From UMGS1668 sp035447605 (GTDB lineage: Bacteria > Bacillota > Clostridia > Oscillospirales > Ruminococcaceae): a stretch of 64,000 nucleotides of DNA. The position numbers and the translations under genes are program-made. The stretch lies in NCBI GenBank assembly GCA_035447605.1, contig DAOTHJ010000005.1, positions 1 to 64,000 of the forward strand. The letters are read 5' to 3'. Under the pieces are notes generated by a model, which saw only the letters and a program-made list of their open reading frames with translations, did not search any database and was not told the origin of the DNA. Positions 49,471 to 58,858 of this stretch are shown here, piece by piece; position 1 is the first letter of the stretch; the number at the start of each line of letters is the position of its first letter.

Positions 49471-51438
49471 TTACTCCTTTTCTTCACAGGGAGCCATGAC
49501 GGCTTCCGTGTATTTTGTGTTGACCGTGAGCGGACGGAAGGCTTTTCCGCCGCCCTCATAGAATCTGCCGAAAAACTCCACGTACTGGAGCCTCGCCGTA
49601 TGGACATAGGCGCCGAGCGCGTTGATGGCAAAATTGAGAAGATGCCCGCCCGTTCCGACGACAATCAGCATGATGACGCCCAAAATGTTCGGGCCGGGGA
49701 GCGTGCCGAGAATATTGATGACGCTGGAGATGACACCGGTCGCAAGGCCGAGCGCAAGGATTCTTGAGTAGGAGAGCACATCGGAAAAATATCCGGTGAT
49801 GTCGTATAGCCCGAGAACTCCGGTGCTGATCTTGAGAAGGATGTTTTTCTTCTTCCGTCCGTGCGTCAGAACCACGGCCGCCGCGCCCGCGAGCGCCATC
49901 ACCATGCCGACCTTCTGCCAGACGTCGCTCAGAAGCAGCATCAGCGCGCCGATCAGGATCAGGTACCAGACACCGACGTCGAAGATCGCGCCGAAGACGT
50001 TGTGCCGCTTGCACATCAGATACATGGACAGCGCCATGCCGACGAACGTATGCACAAGGCCGAGCGCCATCGAAAGAATCAGAATGGTGATCGGCTGATC
50101 CAGCGGATCAATCAGGGCCGGAAGCTCAAAGTCGGAGTTAAAAAACGTCGACGCAACCACCGCGGGCAGATCTCCGAAGAAACTGCCGTAGATGAGGCCC
50201 CAGATGATCGTCGAGACGCCGCACATGGCGAGCGCCGTGACGAGCTTTCTGCCGCTCGGGCCGAGATGCGCTTTTTTGAGCAGGAACAACCCGCCCAGAA
50301 GCAGCAGCAGCCCATACCCCGCGTCGGAAAGCATCATGCCGAAAAAGACGAAATAGAACGGCGCGATGAACGGATCCGGATCGATACTGCCCGGCATCGG
50401 CAGGGAGTACATCTCGGTGATGGCCTCGAACGGCCGGACCCATTTGGGGTTTTTAAGGAGCACCGGCATCTCCGGATCATCCTCCGGCACCTCGGTGAAT
50501 TCATAATAGCAGGTATATTCCGAGAGCAGCTCCCGGATTTTCTTTTCTTCCTCTTTCGGCATCCAACCGCAGAGAAGGAAAGTCCGCTCAGTACGAAATA
50601 GCTTGCCGCCGGCCTTTGTGCGCTCCATCGAGAGCAGCAGGCTGTCGCTTGCAAGCCTTAGGGTATCCATACCCTTTGCAATCTCGGGCCAGAGGGCCTC
50701 CGCCTCGGCAAGCTCCTGTTCGATCTCTTTCGATCGCTTGTCCGCCTCCGCGATCTTCTCGAGAGGCGTCCCCTTCTTTCCGCCAAGCGGAAGTTTGCTC
50801 ACACCCAGCGGGCGCAGTGCCTCAAAGACCGTGTCGCGGTCGTTTTTGTGGAAGATCAGGAGACAATAGCTTCCCGCGGCATCCGTACCGGATTCAAAAA
50901 CCGCGGCGCCGGCCTTCCCCGCCGTCTTCTTTAGCGTATCCGCAGAGACCGTTTTTTTCACAAATAGATAGGCGATCTCGCAGCGCGCGGTGGAGGTGAT
51001 CTCCAAGGGCAGATCGGATTCCTTCCACGGCAGCAGAGCCTCCTTCTCCTCCGCGAGAGAGACGAGTTCAGCCTTTAGGGAAGAGATCCGTTTTTTATTC
51101 TCTTCCGCCTGCCGGCAAATTCCGTCTGCCGCGTCGGCGGCTCCCTGCTGGCCGTACCGGTCATAGGCGACCCGCGGCCTCGGCTGGAACATCGCCATGC
51201 CTTTTTTCTTTACATAGGGATTGAGAAGCCCCATCACGGAACGATACTCTGAGGCTTTCTGCTCCTGATCGTAGAGCACGGCGCTGTCCTGTTTCACAGA
51301 ACCAAGGAGATCTTTCAGATCCTCCACCGTCTCCGGACTTCGGAGCTGTACGCAGCCGCGCCGCATCAGTTCTTTCAGAATCCTCTCTTTATCCTCGGAG
51401 AGGCCGCAGAACGCGAGCTTCTCCATTTTTACAATCAT
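49471..51438 (-). CDS. ntpI: V-type ATPase membrane subunit I/a
   Basis: A 655-residue stator subunit. The N-terminal half is cytoplasmic and coiled-coil rich; the C-terminal half has about seven or eight membrane helices, beginning IDPDPFIAPFYFVFFGMMLSDAGYG split over the first helix and including FSDVLSYSRILALGLATGVIS with the essential Arg facing the rotor. Its ATG overlaps the ntpF stop (ATGA). Confidence 0.95.
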   Translation of the reverse strand: MIVKMEKLAFCGLSEDKERILKELMRRGCVQLRSPETVEDLKDLLGSVKQDSAVLYDQEQKASEYRSVMGLLNPYVKKKGMAMFQPRPRVAYDRYGQQGAADAADGICRQAEENKKRISSLKAELVSLAEEKEALLPWKESDLPLEITSTARCEIAYLFVKKTVSADTLKKTAGKAGAAVFESGTDAAGSYCLLIFHKNDRDTVFEALRPLGVSKLPLGGKKGTPLEKIAEADKRSKEIEQELAEAEALWPEIAKGMDTLRLASDSLLLSMERTKAGGKLFRTERTFLLCGWMPKEEEKKIRELLSEYTCYYEFTEVPEDDPEMPVLLKNPKWVRPFEAITEMYSLPMPGSIDPDPFIAPFYFVFFGMMLSDAGYGLLLLLGGLFLLKKAHLGPSGRKLVTALAMCGVSTIIWGLIYGSFFGDLPAVVASTFFNSDFELPALIDPLDQPITILILSMALGLVHTFVGMALSMYLMCKRHNVFGAIFDVGVWYLILIGALMLLLSDVWQKVGMVMALAGAAAVVLTHGRKKKNILLKISTGVLGLYDITGYFSDVLSYSRILALGLATGVISSVINILGTLPGPNILGVIMLIVVGTGGHLLNFAINALGAYVHTARLQYVEFFGRFYEGGGKAFRPLTVNTKYTEAVMAPCEEKE

Positions 51439-51746
51439 TTGGCCACGATCCTCTCCGCAATCAGTTTGGCCGCCGCATCCAGTTTTTGCTCCGCTTCGGT
51501 GGAAAGCAGATCCGCCTCGGCCTTTGCCTTTTCTTTCGCAGCGGCGAGATCCGCCTCCGCTTGTTTCTCCGCGGCGGCGATTCTCCCGGCGGCTTCGGTT
51601 TCGGCCTCGGATTTCTTCTCCGCCAAAAGCCGTTTGCCCTGTTCCTCCGCCTCCGATTTGATATATTTCGCCTCGGAAAGCGCATCCAGCCGGATTCGAT
51701 CGGCTTCCGCCTCCGTCTTTTTGATCTCGTTTATTACGTCAAGCAT
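51435..51746 (-). CDS. ntpF: V-type ATPase peripheral-stalk subunit (NtpF/H type)
   Basis: A 103-residue Ala/Glu/Lys coiled coil, partner of subunit E in the peripheral stalk (LDVINEIKKTEAEADRIRLDALSEA). It is the first V-ATPase gene. It starts 12 bases after the stop of the class II aldolase gene, with AAGGCGGTG as ribosome binding site and no terminator between them. Confidence 0.88.
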   Translation of the reverse strand: MLDVINEIKKTEAEADRIRLDALSEAKYIKSEAEEQGKRLLAEKKSEAETEAAGRIAAAEKQAEADLAAAKEKAKAEADLLSTEAEQKLDAAAKLIAERIVAK

Positions 51747-51758
51747 TCGTTCACCGCC

Positions 51759-52451
51759 TTACTTCTGCAAATCCGGCCGTGAAGTGTCGTAAGGGTGGCG
51801 GCCGGTGCAATGATAATATTGGTTTCGTAACCGATATAGCTGATCAAGTTTCTCCTGCGGAATCGGCTTCGCGCCGCCCAGGAGCTTTGCGTTAAGGGAG
51901 ATCTGCGCCCAGTGCTCAAGCGTTTCCATCGCAAAATAGGCATGCATCAGATCGACGCCAACGGTCAGCGCGCCGTGATTGGCGAGCAGCACCGCGTCGT
52001 GATCCTTGAGCAGCGGCGCGATGGAATCCGGAACTTCCTCCGTGGAAGGCGCCGCATAGGGCGCAACAGGGACTTCTCCCAGATTGATAAAAGCTTCGAT
52101 CAACGCGTCGTCCGCAAGGGGAACTCCGGCAGCCGCATAGGCGGTTGCAGACGGCGGGTGGGAATGTACCACGGCGCCGACATCCGGGCGCTCCGCATAG
52201 CAGCGTAAGTGCATCTTGATCTCGCTGGAGGGACGGTGGCCCCCGAAAGCCTCGACGATGTCTCCCTTTTCGTCGATGACGACCAGCATCTCCGGTTCCA
52301 TCAGCTTCTTGCTGACTCCGGTGGGTGTCGCCAGGAATCGGCCTCCGCCGAGCCTCACGCTGACGTTTCCGTCGTTGGAGGCGCCCCAGCCGTTTTCGCC
52401 CATCATGTGACAGACTTTGCACAGCTGTTCTTTCATTTCGCTGATTTCCAT
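51759..52451 (-). CDS. Class II aldolase/adducin family protein
   Basis: A 230-residue zinc aldolase of the fuculose/ribulose phosphate type. The zinc histidines are in VVHSHPPSATAYA and LLANHGALTVG, with further His/Glu near HRPSSEIKMHL. Members cleave or epimerise sugar phosphates; the exact substrate cannot be read off. The start is the ATG at 52451 after GGAGG; the longer frame to 52580 crosses the leader. A promoter lies at 52598-52626. Because ntpF follows after 12 bases without a terminator, this gene probably heads the V-ATPase transcript. Confidence 0.87.
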   Translation of the reverse strand: MEISEMKEQLCKVCHMMGENGWGASNDGNVSVRLGGGRFLATPTGVSKKLMEPEMLVVIDEKGDIVEAFGGHRPSSEIKMHLRCYAERPDVGAVVHSHPPSATAYAAAGVPLADDALIEAFINLGEVPVAPYAAPSTEEVPDSIAPLLKDHDAVLLANHGALTVGVDLMHAYFAMETLEHWAQISLNAKLLGGAKPIPQEKLDQLYRLRNQYYHCTGRHPYDTSRPDLQK

Positions 52452-52597
52452 AATAACCTCCGTTTGAAACGATACCAACAGGATAACAAAACCGTGTCCG
52501 GGCGGCAACGGACAATGCCGCCCAATTGTCTGAAAAACGGAAGGTCTGTGGGAATTCCCCCGAACACTTCCGCCCGGCAATACAACACTATCCGATA

Positions 52598-52626
52598 ATT
52601 ATATAATATTTTTTATTCTTTGGCAA
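52598..52626 (-). promoter_or_regulatory. Promoter of the aldolase/V-ATPase transcript
   Basis: TTGCCA (52621-52626) and a perfect TATAAT (52598-52603), spacer 17 bases, minus strand. The leader to the aldolase gene is about 140 bases; it contains a GGGCGG...CCGCCC hairpin (about 52499-52525) but no recognised riboswitch. Confidence 0.7.
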
Positions 52627-52690
52627 TCGCAGGCAGGCAAAAAAGTGTAAAAATTATGTTAAAATTCCGGTCCTTTCAATGCAAAAGACG

Positions 52691-52719
52691 TTGCCGGGAT
52701 GCGCCTTTTGTGTTATATT
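52691..52719 (+). promoter_or_regulatory. Promoter of the radical SAM gene
   Basis: TTGCCG (52691-52696), 17-base spacer, TATATT (52714-52719), 34 bases before the start codon. Confidence 0.65.
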
Positions 52720-52753
52720 CCATCTGTATTCTTTTTCAAAAGGAGGCGGCGTT

Positions 52754-53659
52754 ATGGAATTGCCGGAGCGGTGCGCGCTCTGTCCGCGCAGATGCGGAGT
52801 CAACCGAAAAAACGGAAAAACCGGCTTCTGCGGCGCCGGAATTTTGCCAAAAGTCTGCCGGGCGGCGCTCCATTATTGGGAGGAGCCGTTCCTCAGCGGC
52901 GAGACCGGATCGGGCACCGTCTTTTTTTCCGGCTGCACGCTGCGCTGCATCTTCTGCCAGAATCGGGAGATCAGCCGCGGAAAGGCCGGCGCGGAAATTT
53001 CCATCGGGCGCCTCGCGGAAATTTTTCTGGAGCTTCAGGAAAAAGGCGCGAACAACATCAATCTCGTCACGCCGATGCATGATGCGCCGCAGATCACCGA
53101 AGCGCTGGATCTCGCGCGGGCGGAGGGGCTCACCCTCCCGATCGTCTGGAACACCGGCGGCTGGGAACTTGCGGAATCCGTCGCCGCGGTCCGGGCCTAT
53201 GCGGATATCTGGCTCACGGACTTCAAATATTTCAACAATGAAATGGCGCGGAATTTTTCTGCAGCGGATCATTACTTTGAGGTTGCCTCCGACGCATTGG
53301 ATCAGATGGTCCGCCAGACCGGAGAGCCTGTCTTCGATGAGCATGGCATGATGAAGCGCGGCGTCGTCGTCCGGCATCTGATGCTGCCCGGACATTATAA
53401 TGATACAAAGCGCGTGCTCGAATACCTTTCCGAAACCTACGGAAACCGGATCTGGGTGAGCCTGATGAATCAGTACACCCCGTTTTACGACGGCGACCAC
53501 TATCCTGAGCTGCGGGAGACCGTTTCGGATGACGAATACGCCCGGGCCGTCGCCTGCGCGGAAAAAATGGGCATCGAAAACTGCCTGATTCAAGAGGGCG
53601 GCGCGGTCGGCGAGAGCTTTGTTCCGCCCTTCGACCTCGAAGGCGTCTTCAAAAAATGA
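52754..53659 (+). CDS. Radical SAM protein (PflX / COG1313 type)
   Basis: A 301-residue radical SAM enzyme. The 4Fe-4S motif is CTLRCIFCQN (CxxxCxxC), preceded by extra cysteines at the N-terminus (CALCPRRCGV, CGAG). VWNTGGWE and WLTDFKYFNN are typical of pyruvate formate-lyase activase homologues of the PflX group, whose substrate is unknown. The start is the ATG at 52754 after AGGAGG; the in-frame upstream extension overlaps the promoter. It is monocistronic. Confidence 0.88.
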   Translation: MELPERCALCPRRCGVNRKNGKTGFCGAGILPKVCRAALHYWEEPFLSGETGSGTVFFSGCTLRCIFCQNREISRGKAGAEISIGRLAEIFLELQEKGANNINLVTPMHDAPQITEALDLARAEGLTLPIVWNTGGWELAESVAAVRAYADIWLTDFKYFNNEMARNFSAADHYFEVASDALDQMVRQTGEPVFDEHGMMKRGVVVRHLMLPGHYNDTKRVLEYLSETYGNRIWVSLMNQYTPFYDGDHYPELRETVSDDEYARAVACAEKMGIENCLIQEGGAVGESFVPPFDLEGVFKK

Positions 53660-53814
53660 GGGAGCACCAATCTTTCCGCCCAAAAAGGCGGAGTAGATGA
53701 AAAAAGATGCATTCCCCCCCGCCCGTTTTATTTGGCATTTTCAGGAAAATATTGCTACCGCGGCCCTTTTACATTTCGGCTGCGGTATTTTTTTGAAATA
53801 ATTTTAAAAACCGC

Positions 53815-53843
53815 TTGCAAAATCGAATTTCGGGTGTTATATT
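53815..53843 (+). promoter_or_regulatory. Promoter of the threonine/lysine precursor operon
   Basis: TTGCAA (53815-53820), 17-base spacer and TATATT (53838-53843). The leader is only about 35 bases, leaving no room for a riboswitch or T-box. Confidence 0.7.
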
Positions 53844-53884
53844 GTTTTCATGCCAAAAACAGATGTTTTCAGGAGGCGGACTTT

Positions 53885-54331
53885 ATGGCTAACGACAACC
53901 GGCGCATTCTTGTCAACGCTGACCTTCTTCCCGAAGTTTTGCTCAAGGTTTTGGAGGCAAAGCGCCTCCTTGCCCAAGGCAAAGTGCACAATGCTTCCGA
54001 GGCCGCCAGAGTGGCTGGCATCTCCCGGAGCGCGTTCTACAAATATAAGGATGGAGTATCGTTTTACAGCGACGACAGAACCGTCAAGATCATCACCTAT
54101 TCGCTGACGCTGATGGACGAGCCGGGGATTCTCTCCTCCGTGCTGGATCAGATTTCGGAAAGCGGCGCCAACATCCTGACGATCAACCAGAATATTCCGG
54201 TGGACGGCGTCGCGCCGGTGACGGTCTCTTTCAGCACCGGTTCGCTCAAAATGCCCGAAAGCGATCTGCTCGAGGCGCTCTCCTTGCTGAAGGGCGTCGT
54301 CGGATGCCGCTCGCTGATGGAGAATCCCTGA
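53885..54331 (+). CDS. ACT domain protein (PheB / UPF0735 type)
   Basis: A 148-residue protein with a helix-turn-helix-like N-terminus (NASEAARVAGISRSAFYKYKDGV) and a C-terminal ACT domain (YSLTLMDEPGILSSVLDQISESGANILTI split over residues 72-100), which usually binds an amino acid. In other Firmicutes this gene precedes hom-thrB, and its role there is not established; regulation of threonine or phenylalanine synthesis has been proposed. GGAGG precedes the ATG. Confidence 0.9.
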   Translation: MANDNRRILVNADLLPEVLLKVLEAKRLLAQGKVHNASEAARVAGISRSAFYKYKDGVSFYSDDRTVKIITYSLTLMDEPGILSSVLDQISESGANILTINQNIPVDGVAPVTVSFSTGSLKMPESDLLEALSLLKGVVGCRSLMENP

Positions 54332-54341
54332 TTTCCTGCAG

Positions 54342-54377
54342 AAGCCCAAAGCGGAATTTTCGCTCCGCTGGGCTTTG
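54342..54377 (+). other. Hairpin between the ACT gene and hom
   Basis: AGCCCAAAGCGGA and TCCGCTGGGCTT arms with an 8-base loop. No T-run follows, so it is more likely an mRNA processing or stability element than a full terminator. Confidence 0.5.
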
Positions 54378-54409
54378 CATCCATATTTCCACGAAAGGAC
54401 GGTTTACCC

Positions 54410-55639
54410 ATGAAAGTTGCGCTGATCGGCCACGGCGTCGTCGGTGCCGGCGTTGCGGAGCTGCTGCTCAAACAGGCCGACGTAATCAAAAAACGGACCG
54501 GCGGAGAATCGATCGATCTGAAATATATCCTGGAGATCCGGGATTTCCCGGATCTTTCCTATTCTGACCGTTTTATCCGGGATTTTTCCGTGATTGAAGG
54601 CGATCCGGAGATTCATACCGTTGTGGAGGCGATCGGCGGCGTCGGCGCGGCTTACCGTTTCGACAAGGCCGCGCTCCTCGCCGGAAAAAACGTCGTGACC
54701 TCCAACAAGGAGCTTGTGGCCGAAAAGGGCGCCGAGCTGCTTGCCATAGCAAAGGAAAAAAACGTCAATTTTTTGTTTGAGGCTGCCGTCTGCGGCGGCG
54801 TTCCGGTCATCCGACCGATCTACCGCTGCCTCGGCGCCGCGGATATTCAGCTCGTCGGCGGTATTCTGAACGGAACCACCAACTATATTCTGACCAAAAT
54901 GTTGCGGGAACACACAGAATTCCAAGATGCCCTGCGACAGGCGCAGGCGCTGGGCTACGCGGAGACGGACCCCACCGCCGACATCATGGGCGACGACGCC
55001 TGCCGGAAGATCTGCATCCTCGCCTCCCTCGTGTTTGGAAAGGCCGTCCGGCCGGCGCAGGTACCGGCGGAGGGCATCATGGATATTCAGCCCGAGGATA
55101 TGGCCTGCGCCGAATCCGTGCACGGTGCGGTCAAGCTGATCGGCTGCGCGGAACGGCTGACGGACGGAACTCTCTCCATCTGGGTGGCTCCGGCGTTCCT
55201 ACGGGAAAATTGCCCTCTGCGCACGGTCGATGGTGTCTTTAATGCGATGCTCGTCCGCTCCGGAACGGCCGGGGACCTGATGTTTTATGGCAAGGGGGCC
55301 GGCAAGCTCCCGACCGCTTCCTCCATTTTGGCGGACCTGCTGGAATGCGCCGAGGCGAAGGGCCATCTCCGCGGCGTCTTCTGGGAGGATGCCTCAAAAT
55401 CCGTGACCGCGGATGCCGGAAGCGTACCCGGCAAACATTATATCCGGCTCGGCGGGCTGGATGAAGCGGCCATTGAAAAGCTTTTCGGCCCGGTCGACTA
55501 CCTGCGGCCGGAAGGCGCTCCTCCCGGGGAACGCGCGTTCCTCACGATTCCCATTTCCCCGAAAACGCTGGACATGCTCCTTGACCTCGCCTGCAAACAG
55601 GGCGCGGAAGTCCGGTCAAAACTGCGCGTTTTTGAATAA
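54410..55639 (+). CDS. hom: Homoserine dehydrogenase
   Basis: A 409-residue enzyme that reduces aspartate semialdehyde to homoserine with NAD(P)H. The NAD-binding motif is ALIGHGVVGAGVAELL; the catalytic region shows VTSNKELVAEKG, FEAAVCGGVPVIRPI and GILNGTTNYILT, all family signatures. A C-terminal ACT-like segment is present (KHYIRLGGLDEAAIEKL). GAAAGGA precedes the ATG. It is co-transcribed with thrB and lysC. Confidence 0.96.
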   Translation: MKVALIGHGVVGAGVAELLLKQADVIKKRTGGESIDLKYILEIRDFPDLSYSDRFIRDFSVIEGDPEIHTVVEAIGGVGAAYRFDKAALLAGKNVVTSNKELVAEKGAELLAIAKEKNVNFLFEAAVCGGVPVIRPIYRCLGAADIQLVGGILNGTTNYILTKMLREHTEFQDALRQAQALGYAETDPTADIMGDDACRKICILASLVFGKAVRPAQVPAEGIMDIQPEDMACAESVHGAVKLIGCAERLTDGTLSIWVAPAFLRENCPLRTVDGVFNAMLVRSGTAGDLMFYGKGAGKLPTASSILADLLECAEAKGHLRGVFWEDASKSVTADAGSVPGKHYIRLGGLDEAAIEKLFGPVDYLRPEGAPPGERAFLTIPISPKTLDMLLDLACKQGAEVRSKLRVFE

Positions 55640-55671
55640 CATGAAACGGGAAGTTGAATGAAGGAGACTCT

Positions 55672-56559
55672 ATGATAAAAGTCAGAATTCCCGCCACCAG
55701 CGCGAATCTCGGCTCCGGCTTTGATTCGCTCGGTCTCGCGGTAACTTTATACAACTATGTGTTTATGGAAGAGGCGGAGGGCTGCCGGATCACGGCCATC
55801 GACGGCGCAGACATCCCGACCGACGAGACGAATCTTGTCTATACCACCGCGAAGTATCTCTACGATCTCTGCGGCCGCCCCTTCTCCGGCCTGCGCATTT
55901 TGCAGGAAAACAATATTCCTCTTGCAAGGGGACTCGGTTCCAGCTCGGCCTGCATCATCGGCGGGCTCTTCGGCGCAAACGCGCTGCTCGGAGACCCGGT
56001 CGGCCGGGATGAGATCATCAACATCGCCGCCACCATCGAGGGGCACCCGGATAATGTCACGCCCGCGATTCTCGGCGGCCTTGTCACGACCGCGCTCGAC
56101 AACGGAAAGGTCTTTTATGTCAAGCAGGAGATCGCAACGGACCTGCGCTTCGTGACCTTCGTGCCGGATTTTGAACTTCAGACCTCCATCGCAAGGGCGG
56201 CGCTCCCGAAGGAGATTCTCCACAAAGATGCGGTGTTTAACCTCTCCCGCGCCGCGCTGATGAGTGTATCGCTCTACTCCGGAAAATACGAAAACCTCCG
56301 TGTCGGCGCGGACGACCGCTTGCAGCAGCCCTACCGACTATCCCTGATCCCCGGAGGAGAACAGGCGGTCTCCATGGCTTATGATCTCGGTGCCTACGCC
56401 GCCTACATCAGCGGAGCCGGCTCCACCATCATGGCGATTATCGACGCGAAAGACGAAAATTTCGTCCCCCGGGCAAGAAAGGCGCTCGACAGCCTTGGCT
56501 TACAGGCATGGGGCTGCACGGAGTACTCCATCGACAACACCGGCGCGCAGATTTTCTAA
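55672..56559 (+). CDS. thrB: Homoserine kinase
   Basis: A 295-residue GHMP kinase that phosphorylates homoserine for threonine synthesis. The family start VRIPATSANLGSGFDSLGLA and the ATP loop PLARGLGSSSACIIGG are intact. The start is the ATG at 55672 after AAGGAG; six residues of an earlier in-frame extension lack a site. It lies 32 bases after hom. Confidence 0.96.
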   Translation: MIKVRIPATSANLGSGFDSLGLAVTLYNYVFMEEAEGCRITAIDGADIPTDETNLVYTTAKYLYDLCGRPFSGLRILQENNIPLARGLGSSSACIIGGLFGANALLGDPVGRDEIINIAATIEGHPDNVTPAILGGLVTTALDNGKVFYVKQEIATDLRFVTFVPDFELQTSIARAALPKEILHKDAVFNLSRAALMSVSLYSGKYENLRVGADDRLQQPYRLSLIPGGEQAVSMAYDLGAYAAYISGAGSTIMAIIDAKDENFVPRARKALDSLGLQAWGCTEYSIDNTGAQIF

Positions 56560-56586
56560 TCTATAAAAATTAAGAGGTACACATAT

Positions 56587-57801
56587 ATGGCACTTATCGT
56601 ACAGAAATTCGGCGGCACCTCCGTCGCCGATGCGGCGAAGCTCGACCATGTGGCCGGGGTGATCACCCGGACCTACGCGGCGGGCAACAGCGTCGCGGTG
56701 GTCGTCTCCGCTCAGGGCGACACCACCGACCACCTGATCGAACAGGCAAAGGAGGTCAACACGAGCGCCTCCAAGCGGGAAATGGATGTGCTGCTCTCCG
56801 CCGGAGAACAGATGTCGATGTCCCTGCTGGCCATGGCGATCGAAAAGCGCGGCTACCCGGTCGTCTCCCTGACCGGCTGGCAGGTTGGTATGGTGACCGA
56901 CTCCAACTACGGCATCGCGCGGATCCGCCGCGTCGACAAGGAACGGCTGGAGAGCGAGCTCGGCAAAAAAAATATTGTGATCGTCGCCGGGTTCCAGGGC
57001 ATCAACCGCTATGACGACATCACCACGCTCGGCAGAGGCGGCTCCGATACCTCGGCCGTGGCGCTTGCCGCCGCCCTGCACGCGGATCTCTGCCAAATCT
57101 ATACTGATGTGGACGGCATCTATACTGCCGACCCGCGCATCGTGCCGAACGCACGGAAGCTTGCGGAGATCTCCTACGACGAGATGCTCGAGCTCTCAAG
57201 CCTCGGCGCGCAGGTGCTCAACAACCGCTCGGTGGAGATGGCAAAGAAATACTGCGTCCCGCTGGAGGTGCGCTCCAGCATGGAGGACGAAAAACCAGGA
57301 ACGATATTGAAAGAGGTAGTAAAAGTGGAAAAAACGCTGATCAGCGGAGTTACCTGCGACAACAACGTCGCAAGATTCTCTTTGATTGAAGTCCCGGATA
57401 TGCCGGGAATCGCCTTCCGGATCTTCAGCATTCTGGCTGCAAAGAACATCAACGTGGATATCATCCTTCAGTCCATCGGCCGCGGAAACACGAAGGATAT
57501 CAGCTTCACGGTCTCCGGGAGCCAAATGAAGGAGACGCTGGACGCCATGCCGGAACTGGTCGACCTGCTCCACGCGCAGCGCTTTGTCTGCGACGAAAAT
57601 ATCTCGAAGGTCTCCGTCGTCGGCGCCGGCATGCAGAGTCACCCCGGCGTTGCGGCAAAGATGTTTGAGGCCCTCGCCGACGCCAACATCAATATCCAGA
57701 TGATCGCCACCTCGGAGATCAAGATTTCCGTTCTGATCGGCCGAGAGGAAGCCATCAAGGCCGTCAATGTGATTCATGAGGCCTTTGAGACCGCTTTTTG
57801 A
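56587..57801 (+). CDS. lysC: Aspartate kinase
   Basis: A 404-residue enzyme that phosphorylates aspartate, the first step to Lys, Thr, Met and diaminopimelate. KFGGTSVADAAK is the catalytic start, LGRGGSDTSAVALAA and DVDGIYTADPR follow, and two C-terminal ACT domains (about 265-404) provide feedback control, probably by lysine and/or threonine. AAGAGGT precedes the ATG. asd and thrC are not in the window. Confidence 0.96.
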   Translation: MALIVQKFGGTSVADAAKLDHVAGVITRTYAAGNSVAVVVSAQGDTTDHLIEQAKEVNTSASKREMDVLLSAGEQMSMSLLAMAIEKRGYPVVSLTGWQVGMVTDSNYGIARIRRVDKERLESELGKKNIVIVAGFQGINRYDDITTLGRGGSDTSAVALAAALHADLCQIYTDVDGIYTADPRIVPNARKLAEISYDEMLELSSLGAQVLNNRSVEMAKKYCVPLEVRSSMEDEKPGTILKEVVKVEKTLISGVTCDNNVARFSLIEVPDMPGIAFRIFSILAAKNINVDIILQSIGRGNTKDISFTVSGSQMKETLDAMPELVDLLHAQRFVCDENISKVSVVGAGMQSHPGVAAKMFEALADANINIQMIATSEIKISVLIGREEAIKAVNVIHEAFETAF

Positions 57802-57904
57802 GAAAGAACCGCCCGGCGGCAGATCATTTCCAAAGCGCGATTTTCGGACCGGGTATAAAAGCGCCATTTGACGAATTCCCGGCCCGGAAAAAACCTTCAA
57901 AGAT

Positions 57905-57950
57905 AAAAAAGCGGGGAGCATCCATATGGATGTTCTCCGCTTTTATTTTA
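57905..57950. terminator. Terminator between lysC and the sugar isomerase gene
   Basis: AAAAGCGGGGAGCATCC and GGATGTTCTCCGCTTTT arms with a 4-base loop and T/A runs on both sides; it serves convergent genes. Confidence 0.85.
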
Positions 57951-58003
57951 GCTCTATCGGTCCGGCCGCGGCATACCGGCGGCGGAATTCCCGGAAAGGC
58001 TCG

Positions 58004-58816
58004 TCACTCCTCGATCTGCTCCAGCAGAAAACGCATGTAATTGGCATAATGCGCAAAGACGATGCCGGGCTCCTGAAGATCCGGGCACCAGCGCTTCACC
58101 CATTCGAGCGAGATGAAGCCGCCGTATCCCTCTTTTTGCAGCAGGGAAAGCGCATCATAAACCGGAACGTCACCGTAACCCATCATACGGTACTCAACGC
58201 CGCCCGGCCCCATCACGGAATCCTTGACGTGGATATAGCGGATATACCGGCCGACGTTTTCGTAGGTCTTTTCCGGGCTCTCGCCGAAATAGCGGAACGG
58301 ATGGTGGATATCCCAGAGCACGCCGGTTCCTTCCTCCGGGATGCCCTCCAAAAAGTCTTTGAGCACGGAGGAATCCGCGAGCACACCGTTTGTCTCGATG
58401 AGCACGCGCACGCCGGTACCCGCCGCATATTCGGCAAGCTCCCGATAGAGCCGCTTTGCGAGCGGAAGATCCGTCTCCACCGGCTGCGGCGTCGCGGTGC
58501 ACATCACGCGGACGTACTGCGAGCCTGCGCGCACGGCAAGATCGACATAGGCCTTTGCCTCCGCGACGAAAGCGGCCGTATCCCCGGCGCCGAGGCAGCA
58601 GGCGGAGGTCAGCATCGGCACTTCAAGCCCGGCTTCGGCGAGCCTTGCTTTGGTGGCCTCAAGGTTTTCGGGACGGAACGGGCGCGTCTCCGGGGCAAAC
58701 ATCTCATCCTCGATGCCGCGGATTTCGATTCCGTCCATACCGAGATCCTTTGCTGCGGCAAAAATTTCGTCCCAGCTCCAGCCCGGACAGCCGAGCGTCG
58801 AAAAAGCAAGCTTCAT
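58004..58816 (-). CDS. Sugar phosphate isomerase/epimerase-like TIM barrel
   Basis: A 270-residue xylose-isomerase-like barrel. Metal-binding residues are visible as Glu in VLIETNG, Asp/His in LWDIHHPFRY, His in YIHVKDS and Glu near the end in ISLEWVKRW. Starts LAFSTLGCPGWSWDEIFAAAK. The family includes many isomerases and epimerases, so the substrate is open. A GAAAGGATGAG site precedes the ATG. It is downstream of the PASTA pseudokinase gene on the same strand, with 42 bases between them. Confidence 0.85.
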   Translation of the reverse strand: MKLAFSTLGCPGWSWDEIFAAAKDLGMDGIEIRGIEDEMFAPETRPFRPENLEATKARLAEAGLEVPMLTSACCLGAGDTAAFVAEAKAYVDLAVRAGSQYVRVMCTATPQPVETDLPLAKRLYRELAEYAAGTGVRVLIETNGVLADSSVLKDFLEGIPEEGTGVLWDIHHPFRYFGESPEKTYENVGRYIRYIHVKDSVMGPGGVEYRMMGYGDVPVYDALSLLQKEGYGGFISLEWVKRWCPDLQEPGIVFAHYANYMRFLLEQIEE

Positions 58817-58858
58817 CGTCTCATCCTTTCTTGACCGGAATTTCCGGCTTTCTTCTCT

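Noticed and set aside
53838..53885. Possible threonine/lysine riboswitch before the ACT-hom-thrB-lysC operon
   Set aside because: The leader is about 35-40 bases, too short for a lysine riboswitch or T-box.
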